A stretch of DNA of 64,000 bases, taken from assembly GCF_027158005.1 (NCBI RefSeq), contig NZ_JAPVLQ010000005.1, forward strand, positions 414,689 to 478,688, given 5' to 3'. The notes under the pieces were generated by a model. The model worked only from the letters and a program-made list of their open reading frames with translations, made no database searches and had not been told where the DNA came from. The number at the start of each line of letters is the position of its first letter. Position 1 is the stretch's first letter. Source of the stretch: Rhodococcus sp. H36-A4 (GTDB lineage Bacteria > Actinomycetota > Actinomycetes > Mycobacteriales > Mycobacteriaceae). Below, one piece after another: positions 27,717-36,732 of this stretch. The translations under genes were made by a program, and so were the position numbers.

Positions 27717-28017
27717 TGGGGACCCCTCCGGGAAAATGACGTGATAGATGTGCATTTCATCACACTCTTGGCCGACTTGCACTACCGATGGGATGTCCGG
27801 ATTGCGAACTTTCGGTCAGATCTTCCGAGTTTCGGTGTAACTCTGGGTGGACCTTAACCGTTGTCGCACGGAGGTTCGAGGCTCCTCTCTTTATCGGCCC
27901 CCGATGTCGCAGCGGTCGGATCGGGGGGCGGCAACCCCTCCGGCCGGGGGGCGCGCAACCACGAATTCTCGGCACTCGGTCCATTGGGTCGGTTGCAGGG
28001 ACTAAACTGGGTGACAT
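27717..28017. other. Divergent intergenic region between fadD and deaD (301 bp)
   Basis: No plausible gene. It must hold both promoters. The deaD side has TAAACT at 28003-28008, ten bases before the ATG, giving an almost leaderless transcript. A G/C-rich block at 27920-27955 could fold into hairpins but no clear long stem is seen. Confidence 0.55.
28003..28008 (+). promoter_or_regulatory. Candidate -10 element of the DEAD-box helicase gene
   Basis: TAAACT fits the actinobacterial -10 pattern TANNNT. It ends nine bases before the ATG at 28018, so transcription would begin at or beside the start codon. There is no Shine-Dalgarno sequence, which agrees with leaderless translation. The -35 region is poor. 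Confidence 0.45.
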
Positions 28018-29835
28018 ATGAGCACAACAGAGCCGAATCAGGATGCCGCCGTGACGAGTGACGAAGCAATTTCGAATAGGTCGGCACCGGCGCCCACCGA
28101 CTCGACCCCCGCCCCGGACGCTGCGTCCGAAGAAGCTCCGCAGCTTACTTTCGCCGACCTCGGAATCGAGGAACGCGTCCTGCAGGCCCTTCGGGACGTG
28201 GGATACGAGACCCCCTCGCCCATTCAGGCGGCTACTATTCCGCCCCTGATGGCGGGCAACGATGTCGTCGGATTGGCTCAGACCGGCACCGGCAAGACCG
28301 CGGCGTTCGCGGTGCCGATCCTCTCGCGGCTCGACGTATCACGGCGTGTTCCGCAGGCGTTGGTGTTGGCACCGACGCGTGAGCTCGCGCTGCAGGTGGC
28401 CGAGGCGTTCGGCAAGTACGCCTCGCACATCCCCGGCCTGCACATCCTGCCTATCTACGGCGGTCAGGCATACGGCATTCAGCTGTCGGGTCTGCGCAAG
28501 GGTGCGCAGATCATCGTGGGTACCCCCGGTCGCGTCATCGATCACCTGGAGAAGGGCACTCTCGACCTCTCCGGCCTGGAGTATCTGGTCCTCGACGAGG
28601 CCGACGAGATGCTCAAGATGGGTTTCCAGGAGGATGTCGAGCGAATTCTCTCGGATACTCCCGAATACAAGCAGGTGGCACTCTTCTCGGCAACGATGCC
28701 TGCTGCCATCCGCAAGATTTCCAAGCAGTACTTGCACGATCCTGTCGAGATCACCGTCAAGACGAAGACGTCGACGGCGCCGAACATCACGCAGCGCTAC
28801 GTACAGGTCGCACATCAGCGCAAGCTGGAAGCACTGACACGGATCTTCGAAGTCGAAGAATTCGAAGCGATGATCATGTTCGTCCGAACCAAACAGGCCA
28901 CCGAGGAGCTCGCCGAGAAGCTTCGCGCACGGGGATTCTCTGCGGCCGCGATCAACGGTGACATCGTGCAGGCTCAGCGTGAGCGGACCATCGGTCAGCT
29001 CAAGAACGGCCAAATCGACATCCTCGTTGCCACCGACGTCGCGGCTCGTGGTCTCGACGTCGATCGCATTTCGCACGTCATCAACTACGACATTCCGCAT
29101 GACACCGAGTCGTACGTGCACCGCATCGGTCGTACCGGACGAGCCGGCCGAGCCGGTCAGGCATTGCTGTTCGTAGCGCCACGGGAGCGTCACCTGCTCA
29201 AAGCGATCGAGCGTGCGACGCGTCAGCCGATCACCGAGATGCAGTTACCGAGTGTCGACGACGTCAACGCGCAACGCGTCACCAAGTTCGGGGACTCGAT
29301 CACCGAGAGCCTCGAGAGCGAGAATCTCGCCCTGTTCCGCCGACTCGTCGAGGATTACGTGCAGGCGCACGACGTCCCGCTCGCGGATATCGCGGCAGCA
29401 CTCGCCGTGCAGTCCCGCGACGGTGAGGCGTTCCTGCTGAAGCCTGAGCCACCCGCCCCGCCGCGTGCACCCCGGGAGCCACGCGAGCCGAGGCCTCCGC
29501 GTTCGTTCGACGCAGACGCGGCGGACTCGCATCACCGCAAGACCGGTCAGGAGATGGCGACGTATCGGATCAGCGTCGGCAAACGACACCACGTCGCGCC
29601 GGGTGCCATCGTCGGAGCGATCGCGAACGAGGGCGGACTACGCCGCAGCGATTTCGGGCACATCAGCATCAGACCGGACCACTCGCTGGTGGAACTGCCT
29701 GCGGACCTGGCCGACGAGACGGTCGAAGCGTTGCGGCGTACTCGGATCAGTGGGGTGCTGATTCAGCTGACCCCCGACTCCGGGCCTCCCGGACGCAGTG
29801 GCGGCGGCAAATTCAAGGGCAAGCCCAGGCGCTGA
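28018..29835 (+). CDS. deaD: DEAD-box ATP-dependent RNA helicase (CsdA/DeaD type)
   Basis: A 605-residue RNA helicase, probably acting on ribosome assembly and cold-stabilised mRNA. All motifs are visible in order: Q motif (GYETPSPIQ), I (AQTGTGKT), Ia (PTRELALQ), TPGR, DEAD (VLDEADEML), SAT, and HRIGRTGRAGR. A C-terminal Pro/Arg linker (residues 475-510) leads to a DbpA/CsdA-like RNA-binding domain (THISVGKRHHV-like RISVGKRHHVAPG, about 515-590). The length suits the DeaD class. Its ATG lies next to the candidate -10 described above. Confidence 0.96.
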   Translation: MSTTEPNQDAAVTSDEAISNRSAPAPTDSTPAPDAASEEAPQLTFADLGIEERVLQALRDVGYETPSPIQAATIPPLMAGNDVVGLAQTGTGKTAAFAVPILSRLDVSRRVPQALVLAPTRELALQVAEAFGKYASHIPGLHILPIYGGQAYGIQLSGLRKGAQIIVGTPGRVIDHLEKGTLDLSGLEYLVLDEADEMLKMGFQEDVERILSDTPEYKQVALFSATMPAAIRKISKQYLHDPVEITVKTKTSTAPNITQRYVQVAHQRKLEALTRIFEVEEFEAMIMFVRTKQATEELAEKLRARGFSAAAINGDIVQAQRERTIGQLKNGQIDILVATDVAARGLDVDRISHVINYDIPHDTESYVHRIGRTGRAGRAGQALLFVAPRERHLLKAIERATRQPITEMQLPSVDDVNAQRVTKFGDSITESLESENLALFRRLVEDYVQAHDVPLADIAAALAVQSRDGEAFLLKPEPPAPPRAPREPREPRPPRSFDADAADSHHRKTGQEMATYRISVGKRHHVAPGAIVGAIANEGGLRRSDFGHISIRPDHSLVELPADLADETVEALRRTRISGVLIQLTPDSGPPGRSGGGKFKGKPRR

Positions 29836-29856
29836 AGAAGCACGTAAGTAGACAGA

Positions 29857-29895
29857 CACCGTCTGCTTCCGCGTTGCACCCTGTTTCAGACGGTG
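29857..29895 (+). terminator. Possible terminator after deaD
   Basis: A 9-bp inverted repeat (CACCGTCTG at 29857-29865 and CAGACGGTG at 29887-29895) with a 21-base loop, 22 bases after the helicase stop. The long loop makes it weaker than the other terminators in the window. Confidence 0.5.
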
Positions 29896-29906
29896 CGAGG
29901 CGGAGG

Positions 29907-29945
29907 TGGGCGGTGTTTCTCTTGGGCGGTGTTTCCCTTGGGCGG
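29907..29945. repeat. Tandem 16-bp repeats between deaD and the ABC ATPase gene
   Basis: TGGGCGGTGTTTCTCT at 29907-29922 is repeated at 29923-29938 with one change and again in part (TGGGCGG) at 29939-29945, giving about 2.4 copies. The array ends 11 bases before the ATPase stop. Confidence 0.9.
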
Positions 29946-29956
29946 ACCCGCCTTCG

Positions 29957-30703
29957 TCAGCCCATGATCCGCTGTAGGAACTGCCTGGTTCGCGGCTCGG
30001 TCGGATTGACCAGTACTTCCTCTGGTGTTCCGCGCTCGAGAACGATGCCGTCCTCGATGAAGAGGACTTGATCGGCGACTTGCTGGGCGAAACGGATTTC
30101 GTGGGTGACGATCACCATCGTCCACCCCTGAGCTGCAAGACTCCGGATGACAGCGAGTACTTCGCCGACAAGTTCTGGATCGAGGGCGGAGGTCGGCTCG
30201 TCGAACAGCATGAGCTTCGGTCGAAGCGCCAAGGCCCGGGCTATCCCGACGCGTTGTTGCTGGCCGCCGGACAGCTGGAACGGGTATTGATCGGCTTTGG
30301 CCTCGAGGCCGACTTGCGCGAGCAGCGTGTGGGCATCGGCGATCGCTTCGTCTTTCGGACGTTTCTGGACAATCACCGGACCTTCGATGATGTTCTGCAG
30401 GACGGTTTTGTGGGGGAACAGATTGTGGCTCTGGAAGACCATTCCGCTCTGCGCTCGGAGGAGTCGAAGGTCTGCTTCGGACACTGGGGTTGCGAAATCC
30501 ACCGAAACGTCACCGATCCGGATCGACCCGGAGTCGGCGGGGTCGAGTGCATTCAACGATCTGAGCACCGTCGTCTTACCGGATCCGGACGGCCCGATGA
30601 TCACAGTGACGCTCCCCGCCGGGACGGAGAAGGAGACGTCGCACAACACGTCGATCTTGCCGAACGACTTCTTGAGTGCCTTGACGTCGAGAAGGTCGGT
30701 CAT
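29957..30703 (-). CDS. Amino-acid ABC transporter ATP-binding protein (GlnQ type)
   Basis: A 248-residue importer ATPase. Walker [16 protein letters not shown] (near residue 38), Q-loop in [11 protein letters not shown], signature [15 protein letters not shown] and Walker [16 protein letters not shown] are all canonical for polar amino-acid transporters, and length matches the family. ATG 30703 overlaps the stop of the substrate-binding/permease fusion by four bases (ATGA). A much longer frame reading upstream is an out-of-frame artefact. Confidence 0.95.
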   Translation of the reverse strand: MTDLLDVKALKKSFGKIDVLCDVSFSVPAGSVTVIIGPSGSGKTTVLRSLNALDPADSGSIRIGDVSVDFATPVSEADLRLLRAQSGMVFQSHNLFPHKTVLQNIIEGPVIVQKRPKDEAIADAHTLLAQVGLEAKADQYPFQLSGGQQQRVGIARALALRPKLMLFDEPTSALDPELVGEVLAVIRSLAAQGWTMVIVTHEIRFAQQVADQVLFIEDGIVLERGTPEEVLVNPTEPRTRQFLQRIMG

Positions 30704-32187
30704 TTCGCCACATACCTGTCGAGTCGGACTTCGAGTTTTCCTTGGAAGAACGAAAGAATCATGCAGATCACCCAGTAGTACAGAGCGGCGACGCTGTAGA
30801 GAGCGAAGAAGTCGAACGTCGGTGCGGCCGCCAATTGCGCGACGCGGAGCAATTCGGTCACGAGGATGGTCGATGCCAGCGAGGTGTCCTTGACGAGTGA
30901 AATCAGCGTGTTCGACAGCGGCGGCACGGCGGTACGTAATGCCTGGGGAAGAATGATGCGCTGCAGCGTCGTGCGGTAGCCCATGCCTATGGTCTGCGAG
31001 GCTTCCCATTGTCCCTTCGGCACGCTGAGGATGGCTGCTCTGATGACCTCTGCTGCATAGCCGCCGACGTTCAAGCTGAACGCGACCACCGCAGCGGGGA
31101 ACGGGTCGATCACCACTCCGAACTGCGGCAGCGCGTAGAAGACGATGAACAACTGCAGCAGTAGCGGCGTGCCTCGAACGATCGAGACGTAGAAGCGAGC
31201 TGCCGCAGACAATGCCTTTCTCGACGAGATGCGAGCCAATGCAACTGCGAGGGCGATGACGAGCCCGATGACGAAGCTGATGGCCGTCAGCGGGATGGTC
31301 ATCGTCAGCGTTGCCTTCAACATCGGCCACAGATTGTCGAGGATCAGATCGAGTTTGGATTGCGGTTCGACATCCGAGGCGTCCGACGTCGGCACCTGGG
31401 TATCTGCGGTCGGTGCGGCGACGGCAGAACCGAAGTACGTGGTGGAGATCCGATCGAGCGTTCCGTCCGCCTGCAACGTGTCGATCGCATTGTCGATTTC
31501 GTCCATCAGGCCGCTGTCTTTGCGGGCTGCGAATGCCTGGTAGCTGGTGTCTCCGGTCTGTGCCGCCACTTTGACGCCGGTGTCGCCGGTCTGCTTCAAA
31601 TACTCGGCGATGGCGAGGCTGTCGTTGACGGTGGCGTCGACACGCCCGTCTTTGACCAGAGTGACCGCCTGCACGAACCCTTCGACGGCTTCTACGTTCG
31701 CGCCTGCGTCTGCGGCGACCTGAGCCCAGTTGCTGGTCGACGATTGTGCCGTCGTTTTGCCTGCGAGGTCTGCGACCGAGGTGATCGCTGTGCTGGTCGC
31801 CGAGTCGAGGATTTCGCCCTCGGAGACCGTGTACGGCTTGGACAGGTCGTATGCGTTCTGTCGATCGGGGTTGATCGTGACCTGATTGGCGATCAGGTCG
31901 AAGCGCCCGGATTGGAGTCCGGCGAAGATCGAGTCGAACGGGGTCTGTACGTACTCGACGCGGACGCCGAGTTCGCCCGCGACTGCATCGACCACGTCGA
32001 TGTCGTATCCGGTGAGTTGTCCGTTCGCGCCCTGAAAGCTGAACGGGCTGTACGTACCTTCGGTACCGACGACGAGGACGCCGTTGTCCTTGACCGTATC
32101 GATCAGTGGTCCGGTGGAGGATCCACAACCGGCAACGGACATCAGTGCGACCAGCACGGCCAGCAGAGCGAGCACTTTGCGATGCAC
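30700..32187 (-). CDS. Amino-acid ABC transporter substrate-binding protein fused to permease
   Basis: A 495-residue importer subunit that joins two usually separate proteins. Residues 1-21 are a lipoprotein-type signal (lipobox LMSVAGC, Cys 21); residues about 30-265 form a periplasmic-binding fold of the GlnH/cystine type (GTYSPFSFQGANGQLTGYDI); after a Thr/Ser/Asp linker, residues about 285-495 form the permease with its EAA loop (GQWEASQTIGMGYR). The GlnP proteins of lactic-acid bacteria have a comparable fusion. The start is GTG 32187, with GGAAGG about eleven bases upstream. Likely substrate is a polar amino acid. Confidence 0.93.
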   Translation of the reverse strand: MHRKVLALLAVLVALMSVAGCGSSTGPLIDTVKDNGVLVVGTEGTYSPFSFQGANGQLTGYDIDVVDAVAGELGVRVEYVQTPFDSIFAGLQSGRFDLIANQVTINPDRQNAYDLSKPYTVSEGEILDSATSTAITSVADLAGKTTAQSSTSNWAQVAADAGANVEAVEGFVQAVTLVKDGRVDATVNDSLAIAEYLKQTGDTGVKVAAQTGDTSYQAFAARKDSGLMDEIDNAIDTLQADGTLDRISTTYFGSAVAAPTADTQVPTSDASDVEPQSKLDLILDNLWPMLKATLTMTIPLTAISFVIGLVIALAVALARISSRKALSAAARFYVSIVRGTPLLLQLFIVFYALPQFGVVIDPFPAAVVAFSLNVGGYAAEVIRAAILSVPKGQWEASQTIGMGYRTTLQRIILPQALRTAVPPLSNTLISLVKDTSLASTILVTELLRVAQLAAAPTFDFFALYSVAALYYWVICMILSFFQGKLEVRLDRYVAK

Positions 32188-32228
32188 TTCGAGGAAGGCC
32201 TTCCGTCATCTCGTCCGGTAGAGGAAAC

Positions 32229-32711
32229 CTACCCGTCGATCTCTATTTCCGCGGATATCACCACGGCGTTGTTCATCGGTAGTGCTGCCGTTCCGATGGC
32301 ACTGCGCGCATGGGCTCCGACTTCGGGGCCGAACACTTGCAGGATCAGATCGGAGAAGCCGTTGATGACTGTCGTCGTCTGGGTGAACCCGTGATCGGCG
32401 TTGACCATTCCCGAGACGGTGAGCCAGGCACTGATTCGATCGAGGTCCCCGATAGCGCGTTGCACGCTGGCGAGTATCGCCAGGGCTGTGTCTCGTGCCG
32501 CGTCAGTGGCCTCGTCGAGGGAGATGTGCGACGGCACTGCGCCGAAGGGGCCTGCCATCGAGCCGTCCGCCCGTTGCGGTGAGTGACCCGTGACGTACAC
32601 CCGGTTGCCTCGTACACGAACCCATTCGAAGGAGAATTGGAATCCCGGCGGGGCGTGGGCCTCAGCGGGAAGGACGAAACCTAGTTCTTCCAACTTGCGT
32701 TCGATGTGCAT
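32229..32711 (-). CDS. RidA (YjgF/enamine deaminase) family protein
   Basis: A 160-residue RidA-fold protein of the YjgF/Rid superfamily. The segment VRVRGNRVYVTGHSPQ corresponds to the N-terminal strand, and the C-terminal half reads RSAIGTAALPMNNAVVISAEIEI, a common family ending. The canonical active-site arginine of RidA (in the R-A-A-x-x-V region) appears as ARSAIGTAALP, so substrate handling may differ. Members hydrolyse reactive imines from amino-acid metabolism. It lies one base after the phosphatase stop and 41 bases before the importer, so the four genes probably form an operon. Confidence 0.88.
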   Translation of the reverse strand: MHIERKLEELGFVLPAEAHAPPGFQFSFEWVRVRGNRVYVTGHSPQRADGSMAGPFGAVPSHISLDEATDAARDTALAILASVQRAIGDLDRISAWLTVSGMVNADHGFTQTTTVINGFSDLILQVFGPEVGAHARSAIGTAALPMNNAVVISAEIEIDG

Positions 32712-32712
32712 C

Positions 32713-33279
32713 TCAGTGATACCTCCGTGCTGGAATTCCGTTGATCGTGCGCACAGTCCATCCAGTCTCGTCGCGGACGAGGGTGGACACCCCGGCGTTG
32801 AGGATGCGCGGCGACGGTACGCCGCGGATGGCGCCGAGAATCGCTCGGATGATGCCTCCGTGGGCGACCGCGATCACGGAGGACTCCGGATACGTTTCCG
32901 CGATCTCGTCGACGGCGCGCACTCCTCGCTCGATCAGGGTGCCGCGCGGTTCCAGCCCTGGATACAGTCCGTCCGGCCAGTGTGAGTATGCGTCGTAGTC
33001 GGTGAATCCCTCGGCCTCGCCGAAGTGTCGTTCGGCGAGATCGGGATAGGTGGCGCTGCGCTCGATGCCGAGATGCGATCCGATGATGTCCGCTGTCTCC
33101 GAAGCCCTCGACAAGGGCGAACTCACCAACAGGTCCCAGGTGTGCCCCTCGAGTTCGTACACGGCTTCGCGGGCCTGCGCGCGGCCGGTCGAGTTGAGTG
33201 GGATATCCGAGGAACCTTGGAGGCGACCGTGCAGATTCCAGTCGGTTTCGCCATGTCGAACCAGTGCCAGCAAAGTCAT
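32713..33279 (-). CDS. Histidine phosphatase (phosphoglycerate-mutase-like) family protein
   Basis: A 188-residue phosphatase. The catalytic motif LVRHGETDWN is at residues 6-15, LVSSPLSRASETADII supplies the second arginine, and AVAHGGIIRAIL the second catalytic histidine. It is first in the minus-strand operon. The exact substrate (sugar phosphate, nucleotide or other) is not set by the sequence. Its ATG faces the acyl-CoA dehydrogenase promoter region, 75 bases away. Confidence 0.9.
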   Translation of the reverse strand: MTLLALVRHGETDWNLHGRLQGSSDIPLNSTGRAQAREAVYELEGHTWDLLVSSPLSRASETADIIGSHLGIERSATYPDLAERHFGEAEGFTDYDAYSHWPDGLYPGLEPRGTLIERGVRAVDEIAETYPESSVIAVAHGGIIRAILGAIRGVPSPRILNAGVSTLVRDETGWTVRTINGIPARRYH

Positions 33280-33354
33280 AGTGTCCGGAGAGTATCCCAG
33301 CTACTGGAGAGTACGGTCGAAAGAGACAACGTGGTCGAGTCCGGAGGGACCAAA

Positions 33355-34530
33355 ATGAATCTTGCCCTGACAGAGAAGGAAGCCACTTTTCGTGACGAAA
33401 TGCGGACTTTCTTCACCACTGAGATTCCCGCGGAAATACGCGAGAAGAGCAAGGTGGGCATCGAGCTGAGCCGTGAAGACATGGTGACGACGATGCAAAT
33501 TCTCAATGCGAACGGTCTGGCTGTTCCGCATTGGCCTGCAGAGTTCGGCGGTCGGGATTGGACGCCGGTTCAGCGTCATATCTGGCTCGACGAGATGCAG
33601 CTGGCCTCGGTGCCCGAGCCACTGGCATTCAACGCCTCGATGGTCGGACCGGTGATCGCTACTTTCGGCTCGCAAGAGATGAAGGAGAAGTTCCTTCCGA
33701 AGACGGCGAATCTGGATATCTGGTGGTGTCAGGGATTCTCCGAGCCCGAGGCTGGATCGGACCTTGCATCGCTGCGAACGACTGCCCTGCGAGACGGTGA
33801 CGACTACATCGTCAACGGCCAGAAGACGTGGACGACGCTCGGGCAGTATGCCGACTGGATCTTCGCTCTCGTCCGGACCAACCCGGATGCGCCGAAGAAG
33901 CAGGCGGGGATCTCGTTCCTGCTGATCGATTTGAACACGCCCGGCATCACGGTGCGCCCGATCAAGTTGATCGACGGCAGCGTCGAGGTCAACGAGGTGT
34001 TCTTCGAAAACGTCCGTGTTCCGGCGGAGAACCTTGTGGGCGAGGACAACCAGGGGTGGAGCTACGCGAAGTTCCTGCTCGGTAACGAACGCACCGGTGT
34101 CACCCGGGTCGGACACACGAAGGTTCGTCTGGAACAGGCAAAGAAGCATGCGGCCGCCACTGCCGTTGCCGACGGCACCCTGCTCGAAGATCCTATCTTC
34201 GCGGCGCGGTTCGCCGAGCTCGAAAACGAAGTTCTCGCACTGGAACTCACACAGCTGAGAATGGTGTCGGGATCTTCTGACGGTAAGCCGAATCCGGCGT
34301 CGTCGATTCTGAAGCTTCGCGGATCGGAGCTGCAGCAGTCGGCGACCGAGATGTTGATGGATATCGCAGGACCCGATTCGCTTCCTTACGAGGCTGGCGA
34401 CGACATCGATAGTCCCGGTTGGGCGCAACGTTCGGTTCCGACGTACCTCAACTACCGCAAGGTATCGATCTACGGCGGATCCAACGAAGTGCAGCGGCAG
34501 ATCATCGCATCGACGATTCTCGGATTGTGA
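33355..34530 (+). CDS. Acyl-CoA dehydrogenase (first of a pair)
   Basis: A 391-residue FAD acyl-CoA dehydrogenase. Signatures QGFSEPEAGSDLASLRT and the C-terminal YLNYRKVSIYGGSNEVQRQI are present, the latter being the usual FadE C-terminal motif. ATG 33355 has GGAGGG seven bases upstream, which settles the start. The second dehydrogenase follows after ten bases; paired mycobacterial FadE genes often make alpha2beta2 enzymes for sterol side chains or branched acyl-CoA, so a heterotetramer is a reasonable guess. Confidence 0.93.
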   Translation: MNLALTEKEATFRDEMRTFFTTEIPAEIREKSKVGIELSREDMVTTMQILNANGLAVPHWPAEFGGRDWTPVQRHIWLDEMQLASVPEPLAFNASMVGPVIATFGSQEMKEKFLPKTANLDIWWCQGFSEPEAGSDLASLRTTALRDGDDYIVNGQKTWTTLGQYADWIFALVRTNPDAPKKQAGISFLLIDLNTPGITVRPIKLIDGSVEVNEVFFENVRVPAENLVGEDNQGWSYAKFLLGNERTGVTRVGHTKVRLEQAKKHAAATAVADGTLLEDPIFAARFAELENEVLALELTQLRMVSGSSDGKPNPASSILKLRGSELQQSATEMLMDIAGPDSLPYEAGDDIDSPGWAQRSVPTYLNYRKVSIYGGSNEVQRQIIASTILGL

Positions 34531-34540
34531 GGGGCAGGAC

Positions 34541-35638
34541 ATGGATTTCGAACTGAACGAAGAACAGAAACTCCTGCGTGACACCACTCGTGAGGTGCTG
34601 TCGAGGGCGTATGACACCGAAAAGCGAAACAAGATCGTTGCCGCCGAACCTGGTTGGTCTGCCGATGTGTGGAAGCAGCTCGCCGAAGTCGGGCTACTCG
34701 GACTGAGCTTCTCCGAGGACGACGGCGGCATGGATGCCGGCCCGGTGGAGATCATGGCCGTCATGACCGAGGTCGGACGTCGCCTCGCCCCGGAGCCGAT
34801 ACTCGATGCGGTGCTCGTGCCGGGCGGGTTGATCTCAGAGGTCGGAAGTGTCGATCAGCGTCGACGCGTCTTGCCCGGCGTAGCCGAAGGCAGCACCTTG
34901 CTTGCCTTCGCACACAACGAAACCGGCAGTCGTTGGCCGAACATCACGGTGAGCACTTCAGCGACCGAGGACGGCGGTTCGTGGTCCATCACCGGTACGA
35001 AGAATCCGGTCCCATCAGGCGGCAGCGCCGATGTACTGGTGGTCAGTGCCACGCTTCCAGGCGGCGGGATAGGCCTCTTTCTCGTCGACTGCGATGCGAC
35101 GGGGCTCGACCGCAAGTCCTACCAGACTCACGACGGAGGTCGGGCGGCACAGATCACGCTGACCGACGTCGCGGCCGAGCCGTTGGGTGATGGCGGAGAT
35201 GCGAGCACTGCCATCGTGGCTTCGGAGGTGAAGGCGCAGGCTGCACTGTGCGCCGAAGCCATCGGTGCCATGGAAGAGGCACTGAGGTTGACGACGGATT
35301 ATCTGAAGCAGCGCAAGCAATTCGGTGTTCCGCTCGCCAAATTCCAGGCGTTGACGTTCCGGGCAGCGGATATGTACGTCTTGCTCGAACTGGCGCGCAG
35401 TATGGCGCTGTACGCGACGATGAATCTCGCGGACGACGTCGTCGATCCGCTCGTGGCTTCGCGTTCGAAGCTGCAGATATCTCGGTCCTCGCGCAAGCTG
35501 GGGCAAGAAGCGATTCAGCTGCACGGTGGCATCGGTGTCACGGCCGAATATCCGGTAGGACATTACGTCAGCAGGCTCGTCGCGATCGAGCACACGCTCG
35601 GTGGTGCCGACGAGCACCTGCGCGTGCTGTCGAAGTAG
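34541..35638 (+). CDS. Acyl-CoA dehydrogenase (second of a pair)
   Basis: A 365-residue acyl-CoA dehydrogenase-fold protein, shorter and more divergent than its partner. The C-terminal half holds the recognisable parts: DYLKQRKQFGVPLAKFQAL and QLHGGIGVTAEYPVGHY, a common landmark. The middle substrate-binding domain is weakly conserved, as is typical of the second subunit in heteromeric FadE pairs. It starts with ATG ten bases after the first dehydrogenase (GGGGCAGG before it) and is followed by a strong terminator. Confidence 0.9.
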   Translation: MDFELNEEQKLLRDTTREVLSRAYDTEKRNKIVAAEPGWSADVWKQLAEVGLLGLSFSEDDGGMDAGPVEIMAVMTEVGRRLAPEPILDAVLVPGGLISEVGSVDQRRRVLPGVAEGSTLLAFAHNETGSRWPNITVSTSATEDGGSWSITGTKNPVPSGGSADVLVVSATLPGGGIGLFLVDCDATGLDRKSYQTHDGGRAAQITLTDVAAEPLGDGGDASTAIVASEVKAQAALCAEAIGAMEEALRLTTDYLKQRKQFGVPLAKFQALTFRAADMYVLLELARSMALYATMNLADDVVDPLVASRSKLQISRSSRKLGQEAIQLHGGIGVTAEYPVGHYVSRLVAIEHTLGGADEHLRVLSK

Positions 35639-35647
35639 CAGAGTCCG

Positions 35648-35686
35648 ACAGGTGAGTGGGAGTCGGAAGGATTCCCACTCACCTGT
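35648..35686 (+). terminator. Terminator after the acyl-CoA dehydrogenase pair
   Basis: A perfect 14-bp stem (arms 35648-35661 and 35673-35686) with an 11-base loop, nine bases after the stop. It shares GAGTGGGAGT with the terminator at 13744-13778. Confidence 0.9.
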
Positions 35687-35823
35687 GCGGTGAGCCTCTG
35701 GTTGTTCGCTGTCCGTAAATTCTCCGTACCCCGAGTGTTCCCTTCGGAGGGTTTGGCTACTGTGAACTAGAGGGCATGCGAACAGTGTGCCCACCGAGAA
35801 GGCCGATCGGAAGCGAGACACCG

Positions 35824-36732
35824 ATGAAGGCTCGGACGGCGGAGTACCCACGCCCGAATCACTGCCTCCTGCACCTGAGCGATACGCACCTTGTCGAGGG
35901 GGGTGATTTGTACGGTGGAGTGGACAGCACGGCCACGTTGCGTCGCATCCTCGCTGATGTCGAGACGTCCGGGGTGCGGCCCGATGCACTGGTCTTTACC
36001 GGCGATCTCACCGACCGAGGTGAACCGGGTGCTTACGACACCCTGCGGGCGCTGGTCGAGCCGGTTGCCGAGGCGCTCGGAGCCCGGATCATCTGGGCGA
36101 TGGGAAATCACGACGACCGTGCGACGTTCCGATCGCGGTTACTCGATCAGGCGCCGACGACCGGCACGGTCGACCGTGTCCACGAGGTGGCAGGACTTCG
36201 CATCATCACGTTGGATTCGACGGTTCCCGGTCACCACTACGGTGAAGTGACGCAAGCCCAATTGGATTGGCTTGCAGGAATTCTCGAAACGAAAGCCGAA
36301 TTCGGCACCATTCTGGCGATGCATCACCCGCCGGTGCCTGCGGTGTTGGATCTTGCGGTGCTGGTGGAGTTGCTCGATCAGCGCCGACTCGCAGATGTCC
36401 TCCGTGGGAGCGACGTCAGATCCATCCTGGCTGGTCACCTGCACTACTCGACCTCAGCGACGTTCGCAGGGATTCCGGTGTCGGTCGCGTCCGCTACCTG
36501 CTACACCCAGGACCTCAACGTCCCGCCCGGCGCTACCCGGGGCCGCGATGGTGCGCAGGCCTACAACCTCGTCCACCTCTACGACGACAACGTCGTGCAC
36601 TCGGTGGTCCCCATCGGAACCTACGAGACCGTCGGTGAATACGTCTCCGCAGAAGAGGTCGTACGGCGTCTGGACGAGGCCGGGGTGACCATTGCCGAAA
36701 GTGCGCGACGGCCGAGGTTCAGCAGTATCTAG
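35824..36732 (+). CDS. cpdA: Class III cyclic-nucleotide phosphodiesterase (Rv0805-like)
   Basis: A 302-residue metallophosphoesterase closely resembling mycobacterial Rv0805, which hydrolyses cAMP. Metal-ligand motifs are visible in order: LLHLSDTHL (residues 14-22), [26 protein letters not shown] and ILAGHLHYS, and [13 protein letters not shown] [13 protein letters not shown] follows. ATG 35824 aligns with the mycobacterial N-terminus; an ATG 48 bases upstream is the alternative. It is convergent with the Stealth/CpsY gene, as in mycobacteria, with stops sharing CTAG. Confidence 0.94.
   Translation: MKARTAEYPRPNHCLLHLSDTHLVEGGDLYGGVDSTATLRRILADVETSGVRPDALVFTGDLTDRGEPGAYDTLRALVEPVAEALGARIIWAMGNHDDRATFRSRLLDQAPTTGTVDRVHEVAGLRIITLDSTVPGHHYGEVTQAQLDWLAGILETKAEFGTILAMHHPPVPAVLDLAVLVELLDQRRLADVLRGSDVRSILAGHLHYSTSATFAGIPVSVASATCYTQDLNVPPGATRGRDGAQAYNLVHLYDDNVVHSVVPIGTYETVGEYVSAEEVVRRLDEAGVTIAESARRPRFSSI

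Noticed and set aside
29957..32209. 750-codon minus frame covering both importer genes
   Set aside because: Its first 500 residues are the wrong frame of the binding-protein/permease gene; only the last 248 codons form the real ATPase, with its own ATG.
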